Assembly: GCF_001665575.1 (NCBI RefSeq)
Contig: NZ_LZSU01000051.1
Span: forward strand, 62,001 to 126,000
Reading direction: 5' to 3'
Length of the DNA stretch: 64,000 bases
Source: Mycobacterium sp. 852013-51886_SCH5428379
Lineage (GTDB): Bacteria > Actinomycetota > Actinomycetes > Mycobacteriales > Mycobacteriaceae
The translations under genes were made by a program, and so were the position numbers. Numbering within the stretch: the stretch's first letter is position 1; every line of letters starts with the position of its first letter. Under the pieces are notes generated by a model. That model worked only from the letters and a program-made list of their open reading frames with translations, was not told where the DNA came from and did no database searches. Shown here piece by piece: positions 44,432 through 54,040 of this stretch.

Positions 44432-45229
44432 ATGGCTGAGCGGTGGACTCCCGGCATATCGCTGGGCCGCAACCTGTCCGGGCCCATGCAGGCCGTGGGC
44501 GGGTTGTTCGCGATGTCCGCCGACGCGGTGAAGTTCATCTTCCAACGGCCGTTCCAGTGGCGCGAGTTCATCGAGCAGTGCTGGTTCGTGGCCCGGGTGT
44601 CGCTGGCGCCCACCCTGTTGGTGGCGATTCCGTTCACGGTGCTGGTGAGTTTCATCCTCAACATCCTCCTTCGTGAGCTCGGCGCCGCCGATCTGTCCGG
44701 TGCCGGTGCGGCGTTCGGCGCGGTGACCCAGGTCGGTCCGATGGTGACCGTGCTGATCGTCGCCGGGGCGGGCGCCACCGCGATGTGCGCCGATCTCGGA
44801 TCCCGCACCATCCGCGAGGAGATCGACGCGATGGAGGTATTGGGCATCAACCCGGTCCAGCGCCTGGTCACCCCGCGCATGCTCGCCTCCGGGCTGGTCG
44901 CGCTGCTGCTCAACAGCCTCGTGGTGATCATCGGCATCCTGGGCGGCTACGTCTTCTCGGTCTTCATCCAGGACGTGAACCCCGGCGCGTTCGCCGCGGG
45001 CATCACCCTGCTCACCGGGGTGCCCGAGGTGATCATCTCCTGCATCAAGGCCGCACTGTTCGGTCTGATCGCCGGACTGGTGGCGTGCTACCGCGGATTG
45101 ACGATCTCCGGCGGCGGCGCCAAGGCGGTCGGTAACGCCGTCAACGAGACGGTGGTGTACGCGTTCATGGCGTTGTTCGTGATCAATGTGCTGGTCACCG
45201 CCATCGGCATCCGGATGACGACGGGCTAG
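44432..45229 (+). CDS. yrbEA: YrbE-type ABC permease, first subunit of a Mce importer
   Basis: This 265-residue permease of the MlaE/YrbE family has spans such as SLAPTLLVAIPFTVLVSFILN and the cytoplasmic signature GARTIREEID-like segment ADLGSRTIREEIDAMEVLGI, where the ATPase docks. The segment matches my memory of the YrbE4A type (LREIGAADLSGAG, in the cholesterol system) but a paralogue number cannot be assigned. ATG 44432 has GGAAGGAA about eight bases before it; GTG 44378 would add 18 residues. It opens an eight-gene operon for import of a lipid-like compound. Confidence 0.93.
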   Translation: MAERWTPGISLGRNLSGPMQAVGGLFAMSADAVKFIFQRPFQWREFIEQCWFVARVSLAPTLLVAIPFTVLVSFILNILLRELGAADLSGAGAAFGAVTQVGPMVTVLIVAGAGATAMCADLGSRTIREEIDAMEVLGINPVQRLVTPRMLASGLVALLLNSLVVIIGILGGYVFSVFIQDVNPGAFAAGITLLTGVPEVIISCIKAALFGLIAGLVACYRGLTISGGGAKAVGNAVNETVVYAFMALFVINVLVTAIGIRMTTG

Positions 45230-45237
45230 GTGACGGT

Positions 45238-46095
45238 ATGAGCACGATGAGCACGTTGCGGGCGACGTACCCGCGGGTTTTCCGGACGCTCGGCAGACCG
45301 GTGTCGACGCTGAGCACGATCGGCGATCACGCCCTGTTCTACATCCGCGCGCTGGCCGGAACGCCCCACGCGGCCATCCACTTCCGCAAGGAGATCATCC
45401 GGCTGATCGCCGAGATCTCCATGGGCGCGGGCACTCTGGCGATGATCGGCGGCACCGTCGTCATCGTCGGCTTCCTCACTCTCGCCGCCGGCGGCACCCT
45501 GGCCGTGCAGGGCTACAGCTCGCTGGGCAACATCGGCATCGAGGCGCTCACCGGCTTCCTCGCCGCATTCATCAACGTGCGCATCTCCGCACCCGTGGTC
45601 GCCGGCATCGGCCTGGCCGCCACGTTCGGCGCGGGCGTCACCGCCCAGCTGGGCGCGATGCGCATCAACGAAGAGGTCGACGCGCTGGAGTCCATGGGCA
45701 TCCGGCCGGTCGAATACCTGGTCAGCACAAGGATCGTGGCCGGGATGATCGCGATCACCCCGCTGTACTCGATCGCGGTCATCCTGTCGTTCGTGGCGTC
45801 GCAGTTCACCACGGTCGTGTTGTTCGGACAGTCCGGTGGTCTCTACGACCACTACTTCGACACGTTCCTCAACCCGATCGACCTGCTCTGGTCGTTCCTG
45901 CAGGCGATCCTGATGGCGATCACGATCCTGTTGATCCACACGTACTTCGGCTATTTCGCCACCGGCGGGCCGTCGGGTGTGGGGGTCGCGGTCGGTAATG
46001 CGGTGCGGACTTCGCTGATCGTGGTGGTCTCGGTGACGCTGCTGGTGTCGCTGTCCATCTACGGCTCCAACGGCAACTTCAACCTGTCGGGTTAG
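45238..46095 (+). CDS. yrbEB: YrbE-type ABC permease, second subunit of a Mce importer
   Basis: This 285-residue MlaE-family permease has the signature GAMRINEEVDALESMGIRPVEYLV near residue 145 and about six membrane spans. It pairs with the first YrbE protein to form the inner-membrane channel energised by an MceG ATPase, which is not encoded in this window. It starts eight bases after the first subunit stop and six bases before mceA. It has the usual length and nothing is missing. Confidence 0.94.
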   Translation: MSTMSTLRATYPRVFRTLGRPVSTLSTIGDHALFYIRALAGTPHAAIHFRKEIIRLIAEISMGAGTLAMIGGTVVIVGFLTLAAGGTLAVQGYSSLGNIGIEALTGFLAAFINVRISAPVVAGIGLAATFGAGVTAQLGAMRINEEVDALESMGIRPVEYLVSTRIVAGMIAITPLYSIAVILSFVASQFTTVVLFGQSGGLYDHYFDTFLNPIDLLWSFLQAILMAITILLIHTYFGYFATGGPSGVGVAVGNAVRTSLIVVVSVTLLVSLSIYGSNGNFNLSG

Positions 46096-46101
46096 GGGAG
46101 C

Positions 46102-47292
46102 ATGGTGAGTGGCAATTCCGCGCGTCCGCTGGCAGGAGCCGGGCTGGTCGTGGGCATCGTGTTGGTGATCGCCCTGGCCGTCGGGCTGTTCCGCGGCAGC
46201 TTCACCGAATCGGTTCCGGTCACCGTCATCGCCGACCGTGCCGGCCTGGTGATGAACCCCGACGCCAAGGTCAAGATGCGCGGCGTCGAGGTCGGCAAGG
46301 TCGACTCCATCGAGCAGCGCCCCGACGGCACCGCGGCCCTGCACCTGGCCATGCAGCCGTCCCAGATGCACCTGATCCCCGGCAACGTCGGCGTCGACAT
46401 CGAATCCTCGACGGTGTTCGGCGCGAAGTCCGTGCAGTTCGTGATGCCGCCCGAGCCCTCGGCCACACCGCTCAGTGCGGGTCAGGTCCTGCGGGGCGAC
46501 CGGGTGATGGTCGAGATCAACACCGTGTTCCAGAACCTGGTGGCCGTCCTCGACCGGATCGACCCAGCCAAACTGAATCAGACGCTCGGCGCGATCTCGT
46601 CGGCGTTCTCCGGCCGCGGCGAGAGCATGGGGCAGACGCTCAGCGATTTCAACGCCCTGCTCGCCGAGTTGGAGCCCGGGCTGCCCAACTTCGCCCGGGA
46701 CATGGAACTCACCGCCCCGGTGGCGTCCGCGTACGCCGACATCGCGCCGGATTTGCTGCGCACCATGGAGAATGCGACGTCGATCAGCAACAGCATCGTC
46801 GACGAACAGGACAACCTGGACGCGTTCCTGGTCAGTGCGATCGGGCTCGCCGACATCGGCAACGACGTGATCGGCGGCAACCGGGCGGCGGTCAGCGAGT
46901 TGCTCGGGCTGCTCGTCCCCACCACCGATCTGTTCAACAAGTACGCGCCGGCGATCAACTGCACCCTCGAGGGCATGAGCTACGTGCTTCACCAGCCGCC
47001 GCAGATGGACCCCGGCGTGCTGGTGAACGTGGCGTTCACCATGGGTATCGAGCGCTACCGCTATCCGCGCAACCTGCCGAAGGTCGCCGCCAAGGGTGGG
47101 CCGCAGTGTATGGGGCTGCCCTACATCGGATTCGGCAACCGGTCCAAGTTCCTGGTCACCGACAACAACGCCAACCCGTGGCAGTACGGCAATCAGGGGA
47201 TCCTGCTCAACTCGGACGGTCTCAAGCAGATGCTGTTCGGGCCCTTGGACGGCCCACCGCGTAACACCGCGCAGATCGGACAACCAGGATGA
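46102..47292 (+). CDS. mceA: Mce family protein A
   Basis: This 396-residue protein has one N-terminal membrane span (GAGLVVGIVLVIALAVGLF) and then an MCE domain: VTVIADRAGLVMNPDAKVKMRGVEVGKV near residues 38-65. A long helical segment follows (VFQNLVAVLDRIDPAKLN onward), typical of Mce subunits that form a needle across the periplasm. It is the first of six Mce subunits, which assemble as a hetero-hexamer in the known Mce1 complex. Its stop overlaps the next start. The C-terminal 130 residues contain conserved-looking cysteines. Confidence 0.94.
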   Translation: MVSGNSARPLAGAGLVVGIVLVIALAVGLFRGSFTESVPVTVIADRAGLVMNPDAKVKMRGVEVGKVDSIEQRPDGTAALHLAMQPSQMHLIPGNVGVDIESSTVFGAKSVQFVMPPEPSATPLSAGQVLRGDRVMVEINTVFQNLVAVLDRIDPAKLNQTLGAISSAFSGRGESMGQTLSDFNALLAELEPGLPNFARDMELTAPVASAYADIAPDLLRTMENATSISNSIVDEQDNLDAFLVSAIGLADIGNDVIGGNRAAVSELLGLLVPTTDLFNKYAPAINCTLEGMSYVLHQPPQMDPGVLVNVAFTMGIERYRYPRNLPKVAAKGGPQCMGLPYIGFGNRSKFLVTDNNANPWQYGNQGILLNSDGLKQMLFGPLDGPPRNTAQIGQPG

Positions 47293-48314
47293 CGGGCGTG
47301 AGAGGCACGCTGATCAAATTCGCGGTGTTCGCCACCGTGATGACCCTGCTGACCGCCTTCCTGTTCATGGCGTTCAGCCAGTACCGCAGCGGCTCCACCG
47401 AGAAGTACTCCGCGGTGTTCACCGACGCGTCGCGGCTGGAGACCGGCGATACGGTGCGCGTCGCCGGCGTCCGGGTGGGCACAGTGAAAAGCGTTGAGCT
47501 GCAACCCGACAAGACCGTGCTGGTGAACTTCGACGCCGACCAGAACATCGTGCTGACGTCCGGGACGAAAGCGGCCGTGCGCTACCTCAACCTGACCGGC
47601 GACCGCTACCTCGAACTGATCGACGGTCCCGGATCGACCCGCAAGGTCGGTGCAGGCGCGCAGATCCCGAAGGAACGCACCACACCAGCGCTCGACCTCG
47701 ACCTGCTCCTCGGCGGTCTGCGCCCGGTGATCCAGGGCCTCAACCCTCAGGACGTCAACGCGCTGACGACCTCGCTGATCCAGATCTTCCAGGGTCAGGG
47801 CGACACGTTGAACTCGCTGCTCAGCAAGACGTCGTCCTTCTCGAACACCCTCGCCGACAACAGCGAGGTCATCGAGCAGCTCATCGACAACCTCAACACC
47901 GTCGTCGACACCCTGTCCAAGGACGGCGACAAGTTCTCCGGAGCCATCGACGGGCTCGAGCGACTGATCAGCGGTCTGTCCGAGGACCGGGACCCGATCG
48001 GTACCGCGATCACGGCGCTGGACAACGGAACCGCGTCCATCGCCGATCTGCTGACCGAGGCGCGCCCGCCGCTGGACCGCAGCGTCAACGAACTCAACCG
48101 GCTGGCGCCGCTGCTCGACGACCACCAGATCGTCCTCGACATGGCATTGCAGAAGGGCCCCGAGAACTACCGCAAGGTCGCACGGTTGGGCGCCTACGGC
48201 AGTTGGATCATGTACTACATTTGCGGCCTTTCCTTCCGTGTCACCGATCTGCAGGGCCGGACAGCGGTCTTCCCCTGGGTCAAACAAGAAGGCGGGAGGT
48301 GTGGAGAGCCCTGA
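47289..48314 (+). CDS. mceB: Mce family protein B
   Basis: This 341-residue Mce subunit has an N-terminal span (AVFATVMTLLTAFLFMAFS), an MCE domain (TDASRLETGDTVRVAGVRVGTVKSVEL near residues 45-72, in parts) and a helical region with LISGLSEDRDPIGTAITAL. It ends in a cysteine pair region (YYICGLSF and GRCGEP). It overlaps both neighbours by one to four bases, so the subunits are made in step. Confidence 0.94.
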   Translation: MTGVRGTLIKFAVFATVMTLLTAFLFMAFSQYRSGSTEKYSAVFTDASRLETGDTVRVAGVRVGTVKSVELQPDKTVLVNFDADQNIVLTSGTKAAVRYLNLTGDRYLELIDGPGSTRKVGAGAQIPKERTTPALDLDLLLGGLRPVIQGLNPQDVNALTTSLIQIFQGQGDTLNSLLSKTSSFSNTLADNSEVIEQLIDNLNTVVDTLSKDGDKFSGAIDGLERLISGLSEDRDPIGTAITALDNGTASIADLLTEARPPLDRSVNELNRLAPLLDDHQIVLDMALQKGPENYRKVARLGAYGSWIMYYICGLSFRVTDLQGRTAVFPWVKQEGGRCGEP

Positions 48315-49396
48315 TGCGTAAATACCGGGAATCGAATCTGATCAAGGCGGGCTTCATCGGAGCCATGCTGGTCCTGCTCATCATCGCCGTCGGGCTCCAG
48401 CCGGAGAAGATCATCCAGTGGGGCACCTCCGTGCGGCACCAGGCGTTGTTCACCGAGGCCGGCGGCATCATGGCCGGAAACGACGTCACGGTGTCGGGTA
48501 TCAAGATCGGCACCATCACCGACGTCGAACTGCAGAACGGGGATGCGCTCGTCACGTTCACCACTGACGGCCGCTACCAGCTCGGATCGCAGACCACCGC
48601 ACACATCCGCATCGGCTCGCTGTTGGGCGAGCGGGTCCTCACCCTCGAATCCGACGGCAGCGGCTCGCTCAGCCAGTCGGCCGTCATTCCGGTATCGCGC
48701 ACGTCGTCGCCCTATTCGCTGACCGACGCCGTCGGTGATCTGGCCGCCAACACCACCGACACCGACACCGCTTCGCTGAACCAGTCGCTGGACACCCTGG
48801 CAGCCACCATCGACCAGGTGGCGCCGCAGCTCGGGTCCACCTTCGACGGGTTGAGCCGGCTGTCGCGTTCACTCAACAGCCGTAACGAGAACCTTGCCGG
48901 GCTGCTCAAGAGCGCCAGTGAGGTCACCGACGTGCTGTCCCAGCGCAGCCAACAGCTGAACACGCTGATCCTCAACGCGAACGATCTGCTCGGCGTGCTC
49001 AACGAGCGCCGGGAGGCGATCGTCGACCTGCTGGCCAACACCTCCGCGGTGGCCCAGCAGCTCACCGGTCTGGTGGCGGACAACGAAGCGGAGCTGGCGC
49101 CCACTCTCGCGCGGCTGAACTCGGTCGAGGCGATGCTGGAGCGCAACCGCGACAACATCGCCAAGATCCTGCCCAGCCTGAAGAAATTCATCCTGGCCCA
49201 GGGCGAGACGCTCGCCAACGGGCCGTACTACAACGCGTACGTGCCGAACCTGCAACCGGCACAGCTGCTGCAGCCGTTCATGGACTACGCATTCGGGTTC
49301 CGGCGCGGAACCAATGCCGGCCAGCCGCCGGACACCGCGGGTCCGCGCGCCGAACTGCCGTTGCCCTACAACGGAATTCCGGGAGGGTCGCGCTGA
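48314..49396 (+). CDS. mceC: Mce family protein C
   Basis: This 360-residue Mce subunit starts at ATG 48314, overlapping the preceding TGA. It has an N-terminal span (AGFIGAMLVLLIIAVGL), an MCE domain with GIMAGNDVTVSGIKIGTI near residue 48 and a long helical part. That part has heptad-like repeats of Leu and Asn (LNSRNENLAGLLKSASEV), as expected for the coiled-coil barrel. The last 35 residues are proline-rich. Family role: periplasmic lipid conduit. Confidence 0.94.
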   Translation: MRKYRESNLIKAGFIGAMLVLLIIAVGLQPEKIIQWGTSVRHQALFTEAGGIMAGNDVTVSGIKIGTITDVELQNGDALVTFTTDGRYQLGSQTTAHIRIGSLLGERVLTLESDGSGSLSQSAVIPVSRTSSPYSLTDAVGDLAANTTDTDTASLNQSLDTLAATIDQVAPQLGSTFDGLSRLSRSLNSRNENLAGLLKSASEVTDVLSQRSQQLNTLILNANDLLGVLNERREAIVDLLANTSAVAQQLTGLVADNEAELAPTLARLNSVEAMLERNRDNIAKILPSLKKFILAQGETLANGPYYNAYVPNLQPAQLLQPFMDYAFGFRRGTNAGQPPDTAGPRAELPLPYNGIPGGSR

Positions 49397-50856
49397 TGAA
49401 CCGCAAGCGCTCGATGACGCTGCTGGCGATCGGCCTGGTGGCCCTGCTGGTGGCCGGTGGTGCAGTGCTGTTGCGCCAGACGTTCTTCGGACCCCGGACG
49501 ATCTCCGCGTTGTTCACCTCAGCGACCGGAATCTATCCCGGGGACGAGGTGCGAGTGTCCGGGGTCGAGGTGGGCACCATCGAGTCCATCGAGCCGGAGG
49601 GCACGCAGACGCGGCTGGTCATGCACGTCGATCGCGATGTGCCGATCCCCGCGGACGCCAAGGCCGTCATCGTCGCGCCGAACCTCATCTCGGCGCGCTA
49701 CGTCCAGCTGACGCCGGCATACCGGACGAGTGGTCCGACGATGCCCGACGACACGGTGATCCCGCTGGACCGCACCGCGGTTCCGGTCGAATGGGACGAG
49801 GTCAAGGAACAGCTCACCCGGTTGGCGACCGACCTCGGTCCGACCGGCGGTGTCGACGGCACCTCGGTGTCGCGGTTCATCGACAGCGCCGCAAATGCGA
49901 TGGATGGCAACGGCGACAAGCTGCGCCAGGTGATCACCGAGCTGTCCGGCGCAGCCCGGGTGCTGGCTGAGGGCAGCGGCAACATCGTCGACATCATCAA
50001 GAACCTGCAGACCTTCATCACCGCCCTCAAGGGCAGCAACGAGCAGGTGATGCTGTTCCAGAACCGGCTGGCCACGCTGACCAGCGTGGTCGACGGCAGC
50101 CGTTCGGATCTCGATGCGGCACTGAAGGATCTGTCGGTCGCGGTCGTCGAGGTCCAGCGCTTCGTGGCCGGCAGCCGCAACCAGACCTCCGAACAGGTGC
50201 AGCGGCTCGCCAACGTCACGCGCAACCTGCTCGACAACAAGATCGAGATCGAGAACCTGCTGCACATCGCACCGAACGCGCTCGGCAACGCCTACAACAT
50301 CTACAACCCGGACACCGGCAGCGCCGTCGGGCAGTTCGTGCTCAACAACTTCTCCAATCCGGTGCAGTTCATCTGCGGGGCCATCGGCGCAGTCGAGAAC
50401 ACCACCGCGCCGGAGACCGCCAAGCTCTGCTCGCAGTACCTCGGACCGGCGCTGCGACTGCTGAACTTCAACTACCTGCCGCTCGGACTCGACCCGTATC
50501 TGAGCCCCTCGGCGAACCCGGAGAACATCATCTACTCCGAGCCGAATCTCGCACCCGGTGCAGGCGGCTCGCCGCAGCCGCCGCTGGTGCCGCCCAGCAT
50601 CTCCGCCTACGAGGGCGTGGCGCCCGGACCGCCGCCCTACACCGGGCGACCCCCCGGTGTGCCGGGGCCGGGTGCGCAGCAGCTGCTGCCCGGTGCGGCA
50701 CCGGTGATTCCGCCGAACCTCCCGACGTCCGTGGACAACGTGCTCAACCCGGCCGGTGCGCTACCGGGACCGCCGCCTCCTGCCGGACCGCCGCTGCCCG
50801 CAGAAGCGCCCGTAGCCGCCGCATCGGCACCGGCAGAAGGGACGCCACCGGCATGA
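49396..50856 (+). CDS. mceD: Mce family protein D
   Basis: This 486-residue Mce subunit has an N-terminal span (LLAIGLVALLVAGGAVLL), an MCE domain (GIYPGDEVRVSGVEVGTIESI near residue 45) and a helical region. The last 100 residues are very rich in proline, glycine and alanine (APGAGGSPQPPLVPP onward), probably an extended tail reaching the cell wall. It overlaps mceC and mceE at both ends. Confidence 0.94.
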   Translation: MNRKRSMTLLAIGLVALLVAGGAVLLRQTFFGPRTISALFTSATGIYPGDEVRVSGVEVGTIESIEPEGTQTRLVMHVDRDVPIPADAKAVIVAPNLISARYVQLTPAYRTSGPTMPDDTVIPLDRTAVPVEWDEVKEQLTRLATDLGPTGGVDGTSVSRFIDSAANAMDGNGDKLRQVITELSGAARVLAEGSGNIVDIIKNLQTFITALKGSNEQVMLFQNRLATLTSVVDGSRSDLDAALKDLSVAVVEVQRFVAGSRNQTSEQVQRLANVTRNLLDNKIEIENLLHIAPNALGNAYNIYNPDTGSAVGQFVLNNFSNPVQFICGAIGAVENTTAPETAKLCSQYLGPALRLLNFNYLPLGLDPYLSPSANPENIIYSEPNLAPGAGGSPQPPLVPPSISAYEGVAPGPPPYTGRPPGVPGPGAQQLLPGAAPVIPPNLPTSVDNVLNPAGALPGPPPPAGPPLPAEAPVAAASAPAEGTPPA

Positions 50857-52223
50857 CGGGCGGAAAAGCCAAGCGCTGCACCATTATCGCGGGATCGTGT
50901 GTTGCCCTCACCCTGAGTGGTTGCGGCTTCCAGGGCGTCAACACCCTGCCGCTGCCCGGTGCGGTGGGCCGCGGCGCCGATGCGCACACCTACCGCGTCG
51001 AGATCGCCAACGTCGCTCAGCTGGAACCGAATTCGCCGGTGATGATGAACGACGTGGTCGTCGGCAGCGTGAAGAGCATGTCCGTCGAGGACTGGCATGC
51101 CAACGTCGAGATCTCGGTGAAACCCGAGATCAGGGTTCCGGCGAACGCGGTGGCGAGCGTCGCGCAGACGTCGCTGCTGGGGTCGATGCATCTCGCGCTG
51201 AACCCACCCCTCGGTGAAGCGCCCGAGGGTGCGCTGTCGCCGGGCGGCACGATCTCGCTCAACGACACGTCGACCTATCCCACCACCGAACAGACGCTGT
51301 CATCGCTGGCTGCGGTGGTCAACGGCGGTGGCCTCGGCCAAATCGGGGACGTCATCCACAACTTCAGTGCTGCACTCGACGGTCGGCAGGGCGAGGTGCG
51401 CGAAGTGCTCACCCGGCTCGACAACTTCGTCGGCACGCTGGATGCCCAGCGCGACAACATCGTGGCCTCGATCGAGTCGCTCAACCGGTTGTCGTCGACG
51501 TTCGCCCAGCAGCGCGACGACATCACCGAGGCGCTCGACCGCATCCCGCCGGCGATCGAGGTGCTGGTGAGGGAACGGCCGCGGTTGACGACGGCGCTGC
51601 AGCGGCTCGGTACCTTCAGCGACACCGCGACACAGTTCGTCAACGAGTCACAGGCTGACCTGGTGAAGAACCTGCAGAACCTCGAACCAGCGATCAAGGC
51701 GTTCGCCGACGTCGGCCCGGACCTGAACAAGATCCTGGAGTACGCGGCGCACTTCCCGTTCACGCAGAGCTTCATCGACCGCGCCATCCGGGGCGACTAC
51801 TACAACCTGTTCGCGACCGTGGACTTCACCATTCCGCGGTTGAAGCGGACGCTGTTCCTCGGGACGCGGTGGGAGCAGGAGGGCGCCGAAGTCGTTCCCG
51901 CCCCGGGTGATCCGAACTACCTGCAGTACACCGTCGATCCGCTCAAGCTCGGGATCGATCCGCCGCCGTCCGACGCGTTCCCGGCGGCACCGCTGGATAC
52001 GGCCACCGCCGAGGCGGCCGCGCCGCCGCTGCCTCCGCCACCGGTGACCGCCGAGGTGGGGCCGATCCTTCCGATCACGCCACCACCGGCGATGACGGCG
52101 TTCGGGGCGCCCGCTCCGGTTCCGGCGCCCGCCCCCGGCACGACCACGCCGATCTTCGCGGGTCCGTATCCGAACACACCACCGCCGCCCGGTGCGGCTC
52201 CGCCGCCTGCAGGGGGTCGCTGA
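50853..52223 (+). CDS. mceE: Mce family protein E, lipoprotein
   Basis: This 456-residue Mce subunit has a lipoprotein signal: a basic start, then ALTLSGC with the lipidated cysteine at residue 24. This is the usual lipid anchor of MceE (LprK-type) proteins. The MCE domain has NVAQLEPNSPVMMNDVVVGSV near residue 55. A helical segment follows and then a proline-rich tail of about 80 residues (PPLPPPPVTAEVGP). It overlaps mceD and mceF. Confidence 0.95.
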   Translation: MTGGKAKRCTIIAGSCVALTLSGCGFQGVNTLPLPGAVGRGADAHTYRVEIANVAQLEPNSPVMMNDVVVGSVKSMSVEDWHANVEISVKPEIRVPANAVASVAQTSLLGSMHLALNPPLGEAPEGALSPGGTISLNDTSTYPTTEQTLSSLAAVVNGGGLGQIGDVIHNFSAALDGRQGEVREVLTRLDNFVGTLDAQRDNIVASIESLNRLSSTFAQQRDDITEALDRIPPAIEVLVRERPRLTTALQRLGTFSDTATQFVNESQADLVKNLQNLEPAIKAFADVGPDLNKILEYAAHFPFTQSFIDRAIRGDYYNLFATVDFTIPRLKRTLFLGTRWEQEGAEVVPAPGDPNYLQYTVDPLKLGIDPPPSDAFPAAPLDTATAEAAAPPLPPPPVTAEVGPILPITPPPAMTAFGAPAPVPAPAPGTTTPIFAGPYPNTPPPPGAAPPPAGGR

Positions 52224-53977
52224 TGCTGACACGGTTCGTTCGGACCCAGCTGATCATCTTCACGATCGCCTCGATCGTCGGTGTCGGCGTGATGGCGTTC
52301 GTCTACATGCAGGTACCCACACTGCTGGGAATCGGCCGGATGATCGTCAAGGTGGAGTTGCCGTCCTCCGGGGGGCTGTACCAGTTCAGCAACGTCACCT
52401 ATCGCGGATCACAGGTCGGAAAGGTCACCGCGGTGACCCTGACCGAGAACGGCGCCGAGGCCACGCTGTCGCTGGACGGTTCCGCCAGGATCCCGGCCGA
52501 TCTCGAGGCCGAGGTCCGCAGCGTGTCCGCGGTCGGCGAACAGTATGTCGAACTGCTACCGCGCACCGACCAGCCGCCGTATCTCGAAGACGGTTCGGTG
52601 ATCGCCATGGCCGACACCAAGATCCCCCAGGCGGTGGGTCCGATGCTCGACCAGGTGAACGCGCTGGTGAGCACGATCCCCAAGGACACCCTCAGCCAGC
52701 TGCTCGACGAGTCGTACAACGCCTTCCGCGGAACCGATTTCGACTTCGGGTCGCTGCTGGACTCCTCGTCGACCATCACCCGCGACGCACGCGGCGTCGC
52801 CGATCAGTTGCGCACCCTGACCGATGACGCGGTGCCGTTCCTCGATGCGCAGGCGCAGACCAGCGATTCGATCCGCACCTGGGGCAGGAGCCTCGCCGGT
52901 ATCACCGATCAGCTCGCGAACAACGATCCCCAGGTGCGCTCGATCCTGCGCAACGGGCCGGGGTTCGCCCAGGAGACTTCGCGGTTGCTGGCGGACATCA
53001 AACCGACGCTCCCGGTGATGTTGGCCAATCTCACCACGTTCGGCAAGATCGGGGTCACCTACAACCCGTCGCTGGAACAGCTGCTGGTACTCGTCCCGCC
53101 GTTCGTCGCGCAGATTCAGACCTACGCGCCGACGAACAACCCGGGCGGGCTGCCCAACGGTGACTTCTCGCTCGGCCTCGGCGATCCCGCAGCCTGTACG
53201 GTCGGCTTCCTGCCGCCGTCGTCGTGGCGAAATCCGGCCGATACGTCGGTCATCGACACCCCGGACGATCTGTACTGCAAGCTGCCGCAGGACTCACCGG
53301 TCGCGGTCCGCGGTGCGCGCAACTATCCCTGTATGGAGCATCCGGGCAAGCGCGCACCGACCGTCGAATTGTGCAACGACCCCAACGGATATCAGCCGCT
53401 CGCGCAGCGGCAGCACGTGCTCGGTCCGTACCCCTTCGATCCGAACCTCGTGGCGCAGGGTGTGCCGCCGGACAGTCGGGCGCTGGTCGATTCCAACACC
53501 TTCGGTCCCATCGAGGGCACTCCGCTGCCACCCGGGGTGACCCAACGGCCACCGGACATTCCGCCGCTGCCGTCTCCGCCACCGAACTTCGCGGGCACCG
53601 GACCCGGGGCGCTCCTGCCCGGACAGCCGCTCTACCTGGAACCGCCGGTGAGTCCGCCGGGGCCGGCTCAGGTGACGGATCCCGATGCCGTTCCGCTGGC
53701 GCCCGCCGACCGTCCGGAGGCCACCGAGGTGCCGGTGCCGCCCGGTCTGGCACCCGAGGACGTGCCGCTGCCGCCCGGCGCCGTGGCGGTGCCGTCGCCG
53801 GCCCCCGTTCCCGCGCCCGCGGCGTTCGAAGGAAAGACGCCGTCCGGTGCACCGTCGGTCGCCATCGCGAAGTACAACCCGCGCACCGGTGAGTACATGG
53901 GCGGGGACGGCAAGATGTACCGCCAGTCCGATCTGGTGTCCTCACCCAAGTCGTGGCAGGATCTGATGCCGACCTGA
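52223..53977 (+). CDS. mceF: Mce family protein F with a long proline-rich extension
   Basis: This 584-residue Mce subunit has an N-terminal span (LIIFTIASIVGVGVMAFVYM), an MCE domain (GLYQFSNVTYRGSQVGKV near residue 52), the helical needle part and a cysteine-containing domain (AACTVGF, DLYCKLP, NYPCMEH, VELCND). It ends with about 150 residues of Pro/Ala/Val-rich sequence and a conserved-looking NPRTGEYMGGDGKMYRQSD box. It is the last gene of the operon and is followed within 20 bases by a strong terminator. No Mce-associated membrane gene follows. Confidence 0.95.
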   Translation: MLTRFVRTQLIIFTIASIVGVGVMAFVYMQVPTLLGIGRMIVKVELPSSGGLYQFSNVTYRGSQVGKVTAVTLTENGAEATLSLDGSARIPADLEAEVRSVSAVGEQYVELLPRTDQPPYLEDGSVIAMADTKIPQAVGPMLDQVNALVSTIPKDTLSQLLDESYNAFRGTDFDFGSLLDSSSTITRDARGVADQLRTLTDDAVPFLDAQAQTSDSIRTWGRSLAGITDQLANNDPQVRSILRNGPGFAQETSRLLADIKPTLPVMLANLTTFGKIGVTYNPSLEQLLVLVPPFVAQIQTYAPTNNPGGLPNGDFSLGLGDPAACTVGFLPPSSWRNPADTSVIDTPDDLYCKLPQDSPVAVRGARNYPCMEHPGKRAPTVELCNDPNGYQPLAQRQHVLGPYPFDPNLVAQGVPPDSRALVDSNTFGPIEGTPLPPGVTQRPPDIPPLPSPPPNFAGTGPGALLPGQPLYLEPPVSPPGPAQVTDPDAVPLAPADRPEATEVPVPPGLAPEDVPLPPGAVAVPSPAPVPAPAAFEGKTPSGAPSVAIAKYNPRTGEYMGGDGKMYRQSDLVSSPKSWQDLMPT

Positions 53978-53995
53978 CGGTGGTGTGAGACGAAA

Positions 53996-54026
53996 ACAGG
54001 CCCGGGACAACAAGTCCCGGGCCTGT
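53996..54026. terminator. Strong hairpin terminator after the mce operon
   Basis: ACAGGCCCGGGAC and GTCCCGGGCCTGT form a perfect 13-base stem around the loop AACAA, preceded by AAA and followed by CTTCT. It lies between mceF and a converging gene ending at 54041, so it can stop transcription from both sides. Confidence 0.9.
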
Positions 54027-54040
54027 CTTCTGCGCTTGGC

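Noticed and set aside
45226..47283. A 685-codon open frame on the minus strand over yrbE and mceA
   Set aside because: It is rich in Arg, His, Asp and Gly with no fold pattern and mirrors well-supported Mce genes. Long antisense frames are expected in high-GC DNA.
44432..53977. Naming the importer Mce4 (cholesterol)
   Set aside because: The YrbE protein resembles that type from memory, but the paralogue number needs a tree. The surrounding genes are not the standard mce4 locus.
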